Below are positions 7,412-14,208 of a DNA stretch of 64,000 nt, piece after piece (the first letter of the stretch is position 1; the number at the start of each line of letters is the position of its first letter). Location: assembly GCA_030428705.1 (NCBI GenBank), contig JAUIDI010000001.1, positions 248,001-312,000 of the forward strand, in the 5' to 3' direction. This stretch comes from Bacteroidia bacterium. GTDB taxonomy: Bacteria; Bacteroidota; Bacteroidia; Flavobacteriales; Flavobacteriaceae. The notes under the pieces were generated by a model, which saw only the letters and a list, made by a program, of their open reading frames with translations, searched no databases and had not been told where the DNA came from. The position numbers and the translations under genes were made by a program.

Positions 7412-8443
7412 TTATTTACTTGTTTTTTTAATGATCTTGACAACACGATTAATAATAATCTCGGACAAATTCCATTCGTAACCATTAAAATCCGTAGTGT
7501 TTATAAATTGCACTACAACAGTATCAATATCTCCATGATATTCCGCAAGACTTTGATACCCAATGACCAAACCTCCATGATTGTATTCGTAGGGATAGAT
7601 TTCCTGTTCGTCTTCTTCAAATACAGAACCGTCATTTAAAGCTCTCAAGAATATGCCCACATCTTTAGCCGTAGCCAACATTCCATTTTCATTAGCTTTA
7701 AAATCTTCGTTATATCCAACGTAATAACCGCTCATTACATCATCTAAATTTACTTCAGTAATCGAAAAAAAGGTGTTTTCGAGCCCTAAGGGGATTAATA
7801 TTTTCTCTTTGATATACTCATGGTGGTTATGGCCTAATACTTTATCCATAATCCTACGGAGCAGTAAATAATTCGTGTTTGAATATTCATACCCCTTGTC
7901 CGGTTTAAAACTAGCCGGTAAATCAAGAGCAAAATCAAGGGCATTTTTGCCATTTTCCTGCTCGTTTTCCCAATAAGTCGGGTTATCCGTGAAATTGGGA
8001 ATTCCAGACCTATGCTGAACCATCATCTTCAAGGTAATTTTTTCTGCATTTTCTATTCTGCCCTTAAGTTCTGGAAGGTAATCGGTTAGTGTATTATTAA
8101 AAGACAAACGCTTTTCTTTGGCCAATTTCGTAGCTGCTACAGCGGTATATAACTTGCTTATACTGGCAATTTTGAACAGGGATTTTGGGTCGGCGGGTAT
8201 TTTGTTTTCCCTATCTTTCCAACCACCTGTGTAAAATGCCGGTGGTTTTCCTGCTTCATCCACATATACGATCATGCCTTCAAATCCATATCCAATGGCT
8301 TCATCTACCTGTTCTTGAATGGTATCGGGTAGGGGTAAGATCCAAGCCTTTACCAAAATCCATGGCACAAAAAATAGGGATATCGCCGTTCCAGCAAACA
8401 ACAAAATGCGTACAATCCACTTGGCTTTTTTGTTTTTTATCAT
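7412..8443 (-). CDS. Membrane-anchored serine hydrolase, class C beta-lactamase family
   Basis: The 343-residue product has one N-terminal membrane segment (residues 10-33), then a penicillin-binding-protein/beta-lactamase (PF00144) domain. All three catalytic elements are visible: S94-I-S-K97 (nucleophile and base), Y187-S-N189, and the HGG triad at 289-291. Family members in Bacteroidota are usually peptidases, esterases or D-amino-acid amidases acting outside the cell, rarely true beta-lactamases. It is directly upstream of the NmrA-like pseudogene and follows a DUF6090 gene by 8 nt, so the three probably share a transcript. Confidence 0.9.
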   Translation of the reverse strand: MIKNKKAKWIVRILLFAGTAISLFFVPWILVKAWILPLPDTIQEQVDEAIGYGFEGMIVYVDEAGKPPAFYTGGWKDRENKIPADPKSLFKIASISKLYTAVAATKLAKEKRLSFNNTLTDYLPELKGRIENAEKITLKMMVQHRSGIPNFTDNPTYWENEQENGKNALDFALDLPASFKPDKGYEYSNTNYLLLRRIMDKVLGHNHHEYIKEKILIPLGLENTFFSITEVNLDDVMSGYYVGYNEDFKANENGMLATAKDVGIFLRALNDGSVFEEDEQEIYPYEYNHGGLVIGYQSLAEYHGDIDTVVVQFINTTDFNGYEWNLSEIIINRVVKIIKKTSK

Positions 8444-8451
8444 GCGCTCGT

Positions 8452-9216
8452 TTAACCTTTGGTTATGACATCTATTTCTTCAATGATTAGCTGCCCTAAA
8501 TTTGTTAATTGCCGATATTGTTCAATCATCGTATCAAATTGCCAGGCTGCCAAACTAATGACATTTCTGTAAGCCGGGGTGGCCGTATATTCAATGAAAG
8601 CCTGGTCATATTCAGATTGGGGTGTTGCTTTTGTTGCCAAGGAGTCTAATGACATAAATGCAGAGGCCAAAATAAGTGACCTATCGAATTGTGTATCGAG
8701 GTAATTCTCTTGGTAAACCGTAAATTGATTATAACTTCTCTCGTTTTCTGCAATACGATCCACTAAACCGTGATATTTAACCAAAAGTGAATCGAGTTTG
8801 GTATTATTTATTTTGCCATAATATTGCGAATTCTTTAGTGATTCATAGCCACCTGAATTTGGTTTGAAATAGAAATCGGTAAAGGCGACACCACTTACTT
8901 TGAACAAAAAGAGATTGTCATTTTCGGTCTTATTTAAGATACTGTTTCGCACTTTTTTACAGAGGTCGGCAATTTGTTTCCTTCCTCTTGATAAATCTGC
9001 CAATTGTTCTATATCGTCTGCCGTATGGGCCTTAATTTTAGTCAAATATTCATTCAAAGAATCTTTGTCCTTGATCGATTGATTCCAGTTGTTTATCTGT
9101 AACGCGATCAAAATTCCGATAACTACCAATATGATTTCTCCTAAAGCATATTTTAGATATTGGATTTTTTTATTGTCCAAAATCAGCTTATGCCTAATTC
9201 TTCTAAAGAACTTCAT
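8452..9216 (-). CDS. DUF6090 family single-pass membrane protein
   Basis: The 254-residue protein begins with the hallmark of DUF6090: FFRRIRHKLI, then KKIQYLKYALGEIILVVIGI running into the transmembrane helix ILIALQINNWN (about residues 25-45). The remainder is a long helical extracytoplasmic domain with repeated charged residues and short coiled segments (residues 55-120 and 160-230). The family is widespread in Flavobacteriia, often as tandem paralogues, and has no assigned function. The stop lies 8 nt before the serine hydrolase start. Confidence 0.88.
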   Translation of the reverse strand: MKFFRRIRHKLILDNKKIQYLKYALGEIILVVIGILIALQINNWNQSIKDKDSLNEYLTKIKAHTADDIEQLADLSRGRKQIADLCKKVRNSILNKTENDNLFLFKVSGVAFTDFYFKPNSGGYESLKNSQYYGKINNTKLDSLLVKYHGLVDRIAENERSYNQFTVYQENYLDTQFDRSLILASAFMSLDSLATKATPQSEYDQAFIEYTATPAYRNVISLAAWQFDTMIEQYRQLTNLGQLIIEEIDVITKG

Positions 9217-9262
9217 AATACGGTTCTAAATTGCCAACTGAAGGGCTAAACGCAATTCTGCG

Positions 9263-9299
9263 GATTTTATGGAAATATAGTGAAATCGCTCGACTATCG
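9263..9299. repeat. Dispersed 25-bp repeat, copy 2
   Basis: This is the second copy of the element at 4211-4248: TTTATGGAAATATAGTGAAA followed by TC, then CGACTATCG. It is flanked by a short palindrome (TCGAACGATAGTCGAGCGAT read on the minus strand). It lies between the DUF6090 gene and a GNAT gene, the same kind of context as copy 1. Confidence 0.58.
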
Positions 9300-9377
9300 T
9301 TCGAGAATCCTACCATCGTAAGATTCCGGTTTTCTGGGCGATAGTCCATACTACGTAGTCTTTGGCAACAGATCTTT

Positions 9378-9833
9378 TCATTCAAAATGCATTTTCATTC
9401 CTTCGTGAGTTGGTATGAATCCCAAATTTTTGTAAAACTCGATTGCTTTTGGTCTTTTTTTGTCAGTCGTAAGTTGTAGTAAATGTGCCTTACGTTCTTT
9501 GGCCCGATTAATTGCCCATTCAAACATTGTTTTGCCTATTCCGAGCCCTCTCTTGTCTTTTCTAACTCGCACGGCTTCTATCTGTGCTCTAATTCCGCCA
9601 CGATAGGTCAGGTATTGAATAAACGACAACTGTAAAGTTCCAATAATTTCAAATTCTTCGCTTTCGACCACAATAAGTTCTTGATTTTGGTCAGCTACTA
9701 TATTTTCAAAAGCTTTAAGATATTCACTTGGCAATGGTGATTGCAAATTCTCCCTGGTTTTTCCAAGTTCATCATCAGCAATCATTTCCACTATTTTTGA
9801 AACATCGTTTCTTGTCGCTTTTCTAAATGTCAC
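9378..9833 (-). CDS. GNAT family N-acetyltransferase
   Basis: A 151-residue GNAT beginning TFRKATRNDVSKIVEMIADD. The acetyl-CoA loop is R95-G-L-G-I-G100 inside IEAVRVRKDKRGLGIGKTMF, followed by the LQLTTDKKRPKAIEFYKNLGF segment that supplies the C-terminal catalytic and CoA contacts. It resembles small aminoglycoside/amine acetyltransferase-like GNATs with unassigned substrate. The start is GTG at 9833, overlapping the end of the preceding small gene by 11 bp, which implies co-translation. Confidence 0.88.
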   Translation of the reverse strand: MTFRKATRNDVSKIVEMIADDELGKTRENLQSPLPSEYLKAFENIVADQNQELIVVESEEFEIIGTLQLSFIQYLTYRGGIRAQIEAVRVRKDKRGLGIGKTMFEWAINRAKERKAHLLQLTTDKKRPKAIEFYKNLGFIPTHEGMKMHFE

Positions 9834-10191
9834 CTTTATAGTTCGTTTTTTTGTCTAATACGTTCTTTATCATTTTTGCTTGAGCAACCATATAAGAATC
9901 GGTCAACCAGATGCCAAGCTTTACTTTTTTGAGGTGAATAATAATGTTGGCTTTTTTATATGACCCCGCATCTGGAAAATATGGAACACTATTGAATATC
10001 GATGTGATAATTCTTAACCATTTTGATAGCTTGGGAAACCAAGCCTTGTCTAATTCTGTGGATTGTAATTCATTATATAGATAGAAACCGCAATTTTGTT
10101 CCATTTCTTCATCAATTAATTGAAACCCGTTGTCATGAAGTTGGAATTCAATTTTTGGATTTTTCTTTATAATAACGTTATCGATCGTCAT
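9823..10191 (-). CDS. Small conserved-looking hypothetical protein
   Basis: The 122-residue product has no signal peptide or membrane segment. It is a mixed alpha/beta protein with a hydrophobic strand IIIHLKKVKLGIW followed by a helix-rich end (YMVAQAKMIKNVL). I do not recognise the family. It overlaps the following GNAT gene by 11 bp, so the two are almost certainly co-expressed, and the pair looks like an acetyltransferase with a small companion protein. Whether the companion is an antitoxin-like partner, a substrate or unrelated cannot be told from sequence. Confidence 0.65.
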   Translation of the reverse strand: MTIDNVIIKKNPKIEFQLHDNGFQLIDEEMEQNCGFYLYNELQSTELDKAWFPKLSKWLRIITSIFNSVPYFPDAGSYKKANIIIHLKKVKLGIWLTDSYMVAQAKMIKNVLDKKTNYKGDI

Positions 10192-10251
10192 ATTTTTTGT
10201 TTGATTTTTACCAGATCTTCATTAAAATGGCAATGTATGACTTATGTACCT

Positions 10252-10914
10252 CTATCCCTTATGCTTTTGGTAATAATCTAAAACGTATTCAGGTATTTCC
10301 ATTTTCTCGGGCAACCCTTCATCGGGAATAGGGTAGCCTGCTACTTGTTTTATAGGAACCAAACCTGCCCAAATAACTGCATCATAATCTTCTGCTTCAT
10401 CTTCAACGCCAACGTCCCGTATTTTGGCCGAGGCGGTTTCAATAGCCATTTCCACGACCAATGTTCGGTCCAATTCCTCTTTGTGCATCGGTCTTATGTC
10501 ATCCCATCGTCCTTTCATCATGTGTTCCATGAAACAAAATAGAGCGGCATCCTTTTCTTTAGGATTTTCTATCTTTTTTACCGGCCCGAATAACGTCGCG
10601 GAGCGGTAATTTACGGAATGATGCAGTCCAGACCTGGCTAAAACCAGTGCATCCAAATGCGTGACCGTTATACTCATGCTTTTGGCCTCCAATAATGAGA
10701 GTAACATCCTATTGGCCCGCGAACCATGCAAATAAATTTTATCATCTTTTCTGCCATATGCCATTGGAACAGTAATAGCCCTACCGTCATAAACATAACC
10801 TACATAGCCGATAAAACCGGCGTCTAAAATGGCATTGATTTTTTCAACATCATAAGTCGCCCTTTTATGCCCGCGTTTTACCGTATTCAGTTTCGATTTT
10901 GAATATTCTTGCAT
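10252..10914 (-). CDS. Pyridoxamine 5'-phosphate oxidase-like flavin-binding protein
   Basis: The 220-residue protein matches the FMN-binding split-barrel group Pyridox_ox_2 (PF12900): an opening KRGHKRATYDVEKINAILD, the strand GRAITVPMAYGRKDDKIYLH, the GSRANRMLLSL phosphate-binding segment, and SITVTHLDALVLARSGLHHS with NYRSATLFG. Members often sit beside regulators and are linked to flavin reductase, 5-nitroimidazole-type reductase or haem-related reactions; none can be assigned. It probably reads with the dehydrogenase gene 17 bp upstream. Confidence 0.88.
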   Translation of the reverse strand: MQEYSKSKLNTVKRGHKRATYDVEKINAILDAGFIGYVGYVYDGRAITVPMAYGRKDDKIYLHGSRANRMLLSLLEAKSMSITVTHLDALVLARSGLHHSVNYRSATLFGPVKKIENPKEKDAALFCFMEHMMKGRWDDIRPMHKEELDRTLVVEMAIETASAKIRDVGVEDEAEDYDAVIWAGLVPIKQVAGYPIPDEGLPEKMEIPEYVLDYYQKHKG

Positions 10915-10931
10915 AATATGCTTATTTATTT

Positions 10932-11528
10932 TTAGTCATAAATTCTGATTATTTCTCCATTTCCTTTTACGCTTCTCACATATCCATTGACTACCTTGTT
11001 CATTGCGACAGGGTTGTGACCGGGGAAATAATCTTTATACTTATCATATGCATCCGCTACCATTCCTGAAGAAACCACATTTAGTCTGATTCCGTTTTCC
11101 ATTTCCAATGCGGCCGCTTTAACAAAACTATGTATTCCTCCATTTACCATAGAGGCACTTGCTGTTCTAACAACAGGGTCGTCGGCTAAAATACCTGATG
11201 ATAGGGTAATTGAGCCATTTTGATTAAGGTAGTTCTGGCCTATTCGAACAAGGTTTACCTGCCCCATTAGTTTACTTTTTAGACCTATGTAATAATCATC
11301 TTCCGTAATTTGTTTAAAATCGGCCCATTTGGCTTCTCCCGCTATGCAGATTATGGCGTCTAATTCTCCCACTTGTTCAAGCATTGAGTTGATCGACCCG
11401 CTATCTGAAATATCGACTGTGACATCGCCACTTGTTCTTCCCGCTGTCAAAACGGTATTGTTTTCTTTAAAGTGGGAAACGACGATTTTTCCTATCGTTC
11501 CGTTTCCTCCGATTATCAATATTCTCAT
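10932..11528 (-). CDS. Short-chain dehydrogenase (atypical active site)
   Basis: A 198-residue compact SDR. The NAD(P) loop is IIGGNGTIG at residues 5-13 and a DISD segment follows the second strand. Around the usual catalytic region it reads SSGILADDP, then SASMVNGGIHSFVKAAALE: the Ser and Lys positions can be aligned, but the expected Tyr is not evident. The fold therefore looks sound while classical SDR catalysis is doubtful. The ATG abuts the stop of the upstream GNAT gene (TAA then ATG), giving tight coupling. Confidence 0.85.
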   Translation of the reverse strand: MRILIIGGNGTIGKIVVSHFKENNTVLTAGRTSGDVTVDISDSGSINSMLEQVGELDAIICIAGEAKWADFKQITEDDYYIGLKSKLMGQVNLVRIGQNYLNQNGSITLSSGILADDPVVRTASASMVNGGIHSFVKAAALEMENGIRLNVVSSGMVADAYDKYKDYFPGHNPVAMNKVVNGYVRSVKGNGEIIRIYD

Positions 11529-11969
11529 TTATTTTTGACTAAGTTTATGTTCAAAGTGAAATCCGAGCACTTTGAAGTTTTGGTTAAAATAGAATTTATG
11601 CGATCGTGCATTCTCTACGTAGGTGTTTAAGCCAATGGATTGGTAATCATTGGTCGATGACCATTTTTTTATCGCATCGAAAAAGTATTTGCCCAACCCT
11701 TTTGATTGAATCTTGGAATCAATAATCACATTATCCAATTCCAATTGTTTTCCGCAATAGATTCGAACCGTTGTCCAACCACTTGATATGCCGATTAATT
11801 CTGCATCCCTGAATAGGCCAAAACATTTGTAGTTAGGTATTTTTGCCATTTCGATTTGAGCGTTTTCAATTTGTCTTAGATCCATTTTAGGATTCAATTG
11901 TAACAACAGGTCAAGTGTTTTTGCTTTGTGTTCTATCGGATCGATAAGTCTAAATTGTAATTTTTTCAT
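11529..11969 (-). CDS. GNAT family N-acetyltransferase
   Basis: A 146-residue acetyltransferase. The acetyl-CoA loop is Q88-S-K-G-L-G93 within LDNVIIDSKIQSKGLGKYFF, and IGLNTYVENARSHKFYFNQN provides the usual C-terminal Asn/Tyr element. The N-terminal half (LLQLNPKMDLRQIENAQIEM) is a helical acceptor-binding part not diagnostic of a substrate. It abuts the short-chain dehydrogenase and is the third GNAT of this minus-strand tract. Confidence 0.86.
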   Translation of the reverse strand: MKKLQFRLIDPIEHKAKTLDLLLQLNPKMDLRQIENAQIEMAKIPNYKCFGLFRDAELIGISSGWTTVRIYCGKQLELDNVIIDSKIQSKGLGKYFFDAIKKWSSTNDYQSIGLNTYVENARSHKFYFNQNFKVLGFHFEHKLSQK

Positions 11970-12025
11970 TTCTATATATTGAGAATTGTAGATGTAAAAA
12001 ATTAAAAAAAGTTATTTTAGATAGA

Positions 12026-12238
12026 TTAGCTATATTCTTTAATTAACCGTTCATTGCCTTGTTGAATCCGTAAGCCATTTTTTTCTTGCATATAAGTAAC
12101 GCAAACAACATCATTAAAAAGTTTTGATGTTTCGTGAGGGGAAAAATGGTTTTCCAAATTTTTTGACGATTCCATAATTTGTATCCCGGTTCGGTTTGAT
12201 GAACATTTTCCTATTTCAGTTACGATTTTTAAATTCAC
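12026..12238 (-). CDS. Short hypothetical protein, doubtful
   Basis: An open frame of 70 codons with a GTG start at 12238 (or ATG at 12175 giving 49 residues). It has no recognisable domain, signal or membrane segment. It is retained because it has the same strand and spacing as the surrounding genes, and because nothing else occupies the interval. It may equally be a remnant of a larger gene. Confidence 0.3.
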   Translation of the reverse strand: MNLKIVTEIGKCSSNRTGIQIMESSKNLENHFSPHETSKLFNDVVCVTYMQEKNGLRIQQGNERLIKEYS

Positions 12239-12328
12239 AGTACAATTATATCGATAAATCGCGATATATAAAAATGAATTCGTTGATGTTTTAAGATTTT
12301 AGCTTGTTGCCGTCGGTCTCGTACAACC

Positions 12329-12546
12329 GTCGGTTACAGGTTTGATCAGTGTTTATTTTCGTTTAAAAGCTGATGTTGGCAATTCCCACCTTCCTGTCCG
12401 CACGCGGATACACCAAACCTACCTACCGGCAAGCAGGCTGAAAATCCGTGAATTCTGATAGCTATTGGAATCAGGAGTAGGCGAGAAATATCCGCCGAGA
12501 TAAACCTAAAAGAACTTGTTTTTTAACTCGATTCTTTGCTAGTAGC
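12329..12546. repeat. ~215-bp dispersed non-coding element, copy 2
   Basis: This copy aligns with 6832-7026 along its length: GTCGGTTAC at 12329-12337 replaces GTCTGTTAC, TACACCAAAC recurs at 12411-12420, the internal palindrome is decayed to TGATAGCTA, and GAGATAAACCTAAAAGAACT is shared. The right end (GCTAGTAGC region) no longer matches the left end, so its terminal inverted repeat has degenerated. It lies downstream of the lipoprotein gene at 12553 and accounts for most of this 314-bp gap. Confidence 0.6.
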
Positions 12547-12552
12547 TTTTTA

Positions 12553-13365
12553 CTATTCGTAAAACTCATTTATGGTGAAGTCCAATTCATCCTCTTTAGG
12601 TTTAATTAAAGCGTTTAGATAGTATCTATGAAAATAACCATTCAAAACTACTATTCGCCTGCCTTGATATTCCTTGACAAAGTGCAAAATATTTTTAGAC
12701 ATTGTTTGGTTTCTTAAATCCCAAAATTCGGATGCTCTTTTGTAACCTTCAAAGTAACTGATGCTATCGCCTTCATTTTTAACGTAATACGTATTGGAGA
12801 AAATCGGATATTCCCCCATTATATCCAAAAGCTTTTTATATTGATACTCTTGTCTGATTTGAGCAATATTATCCGTTTTCGAATTATTAAAGGCTTTTGC
12901 CCCTAGGTACGCAAATGAATTAAGACTGTCATTTACTTTAAGAAAGCTCTCATAAATTTTATTATTTAATGGATCTAGTAAATTGTTTTTGTACAAACTG
13001 TCCAAAAGATTGGATGCTTTGCTGTCCGTTGGTCGTGAACCGATTTTTATTCGGTACTCGTTTCTTCCTGTGAATTCATAGGGTCTAACATCTACATCAA
13101 AATTGTTCATATACCTTATAACGGCGATGTTTTCATTACTTTCCCAAGGTTTTTTAAACTTGAATTCTTTTGTGAAAAAAGAAGAATCAACTTCGAAAAG
13201 AATCAAATCGGGTCTTATTTTGACCAATATGTTATAAAGACTATCGGGATTGAAATTCTGAATTGGCTGATGAACGGTTCCGAGTAATACCAATTCAGTT
13301 TTTTTATTGGTACAGGATTGTACTATCAATAACAAGGTTGATATAGTAATAAGAATGTACTTCAA
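12553..13365 (-). CDS. Lipoprotein resembling TraB/GumN-ChaN-type proteins
   Basis: A 270-residue lipoprotein (lipobox Cys at 18, VQSCTNK). The mature sequence opens VLLGTVHQP and continues PDLILFEVDSSFF, the GxxH and E motifs seen in TraB/PrgY/TIKI and EreA/ChaN-like folds; near the C-terminus RRIVVLNGYFHRYYL supplies another conserved histidine context. Those families include putative metallo-peptidases, but activity here is unproven. The start codon must be TTG at 13365 because an in-frame TGA lies three codons upstream and no ATG is available. Confidence 0.68.
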   Translation of the reverse strand: MKYILITISTLLLIVQSCTNKKTELVLLGTVHQPIQNFNPDSLYNILVKIRPDLILFEVDSSFFTKEFKFKKPWESNENIAVIRYMNNFDVDVRPYEFTGRNEYRIKIGSRPTDSKASNLLDSLYKNNLLDPLNNKIYESFLKVNDSLNSFAYLGAKAFNNSKTDNIAQIRQEYQYKKLLDIMGEYPIFSNTYYVKNEGDSISYFEGYKRASEFWDLRNQTMSKNILHFVKEYQGRRIVVLNGYFHRYYLNALIKPKEDELDFTINEFYE

Positions 13366-13393
13366 ATTATGTCAGTTTTAATGGCTGCCAACA

Positions 13394-13459
13394 GTTCGAC
13401 TACGATTTGTTGCTGGAATTTACGGCTATAAATTCGTACCTGCAATGGGGGTGTCGAAC
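13394..13459. repeat. Long imperfect hairpin spacer
   Basis: GTTCGAC (13394-13400) pairs with GTCGAAC (13453-13459); GAATTTA (13416-13422) pairs perfectly with TAAATTC (13429-13435) around a 6-nt loop; and TTGCTGG pairs partly with CCTGCAA between them. The result is a ~66-nt stem with several bulges. It is not followed by a T-run on either strand. The shape is like a folded integron attC site, but the GCCAAC at its left end only partly fits the RYYYAAC core. Confidence 0.5.
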
Positions 13460-13505
13460 GGAAGGTTTTCTTGACAAGGCAACAAGACCAACCATAAATT
13501 GTAGA

Positions 13506-14075
13506 CTATGTTATGAGTAGTTTTATTAAGTCCAAACTACTTTGAAATTCTTCCTTGGAATAATTCATCCACATTGGATGGTTAATGAATAAAAAGCCAA
13601 TTGGCTGCAAGTCCTTTTTGAAGACTATACAGTCGACAGAATCTTTATTTAGACCATCTTTCAATTTTCTGTGGGAGAAAGCTATTTCGGATAACTTGTA
13701 TTTTTTTGATTGCCGTTGACTACTACCGATCAACTTTGTATCTAATTGCAATGTTTTATTTTCTTCATTGATTTCGTAAGCAACAATGATATTTCGTTTC
13801 TGGAATTTGTTCTCTAAGATAAAGAGAACTATTAGTCCGAGAAGAAAACTTGTCAAGCCTGTCATTAAGACTTCGATACCATCCATGTTTTTAAAACCGT
13901 TTATTGCTCTATATATGAACCTCGCTTTTCTGGACATACCGCCATCGTATGAGGTGTCATAAAAACTGGCTATTGCCCCAAATAAGACTAAGGCAATAAC
14001 CCCAGAGAAGGTTAATTGATATTTTTCATGTCCTTTTTCAAGGTTTTGATTGTAATATGTAGATACATATCTCAT
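13506..14075 (-). CDS. Two-helix membrane protein of unknown function
   Basis: Starting at ATG 14075 the product is 189 residues. A cytoplasmic opening is followed by two transmembrane helices (LTFSGVIALVLFGAIASFY and MTGLTSFLLGLIVLFIL) and a soluble C-terminal part rich in beta-strands (IIVAYEINEENKTLQLDT, then YKLSEIAFSH). The upstream in-frame start (TTG at 14138) would add residues that look like read-through of the preceding spacer. I do not recognise the family. It lies immediately downstream of the Hachiman genes but ~130 bp away, so it is probably a separate unit. Confidence 0.62.
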   Translation of the reverse strand: MRYVSTYYNQNLEKGHEKYQLTFSGVIALVLFGAIASFYDTSYDGGMSRKARFIYRAINGFKNMDGIEVLMTGLTSFLLGLIVLFILENKFQKRNIIVAYEINEENKTLQLDTKLIGSSQRQSKKYKLSEIAFSHRKLKDGLNKDSVDCIVFKKDLQPIGFLFINHPMWMNYSKEEFQSSLDLIKLLIT

Positions 14076-14208
14076 TATAAGAGTACGATTACTCACATAG
14101 ACGGTCTTTACTATGAGCAGTTTGGGGTTTATTCCCAAGCCTCTCGGTTTTGCACGAACCTTTGTTCTTATGTTTATGCCTTAGTTTCAGCATTTAAACC
14201 GCTATTAC

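Noticed and set aside
7237-7485. 82-codon frame as an independent gene
   Set aside because: It is one frame of the NmrA-like pseudogene plus upstream sequence shared with the serine hydrolase end.
9203-9385. 60-codon minus-strand frame between DUF6090 and the GNAT gene
   Set aside because: It spans the dispersed 25-bp repeat, overlaps the DUF6090 start and has no recognisable sequence.
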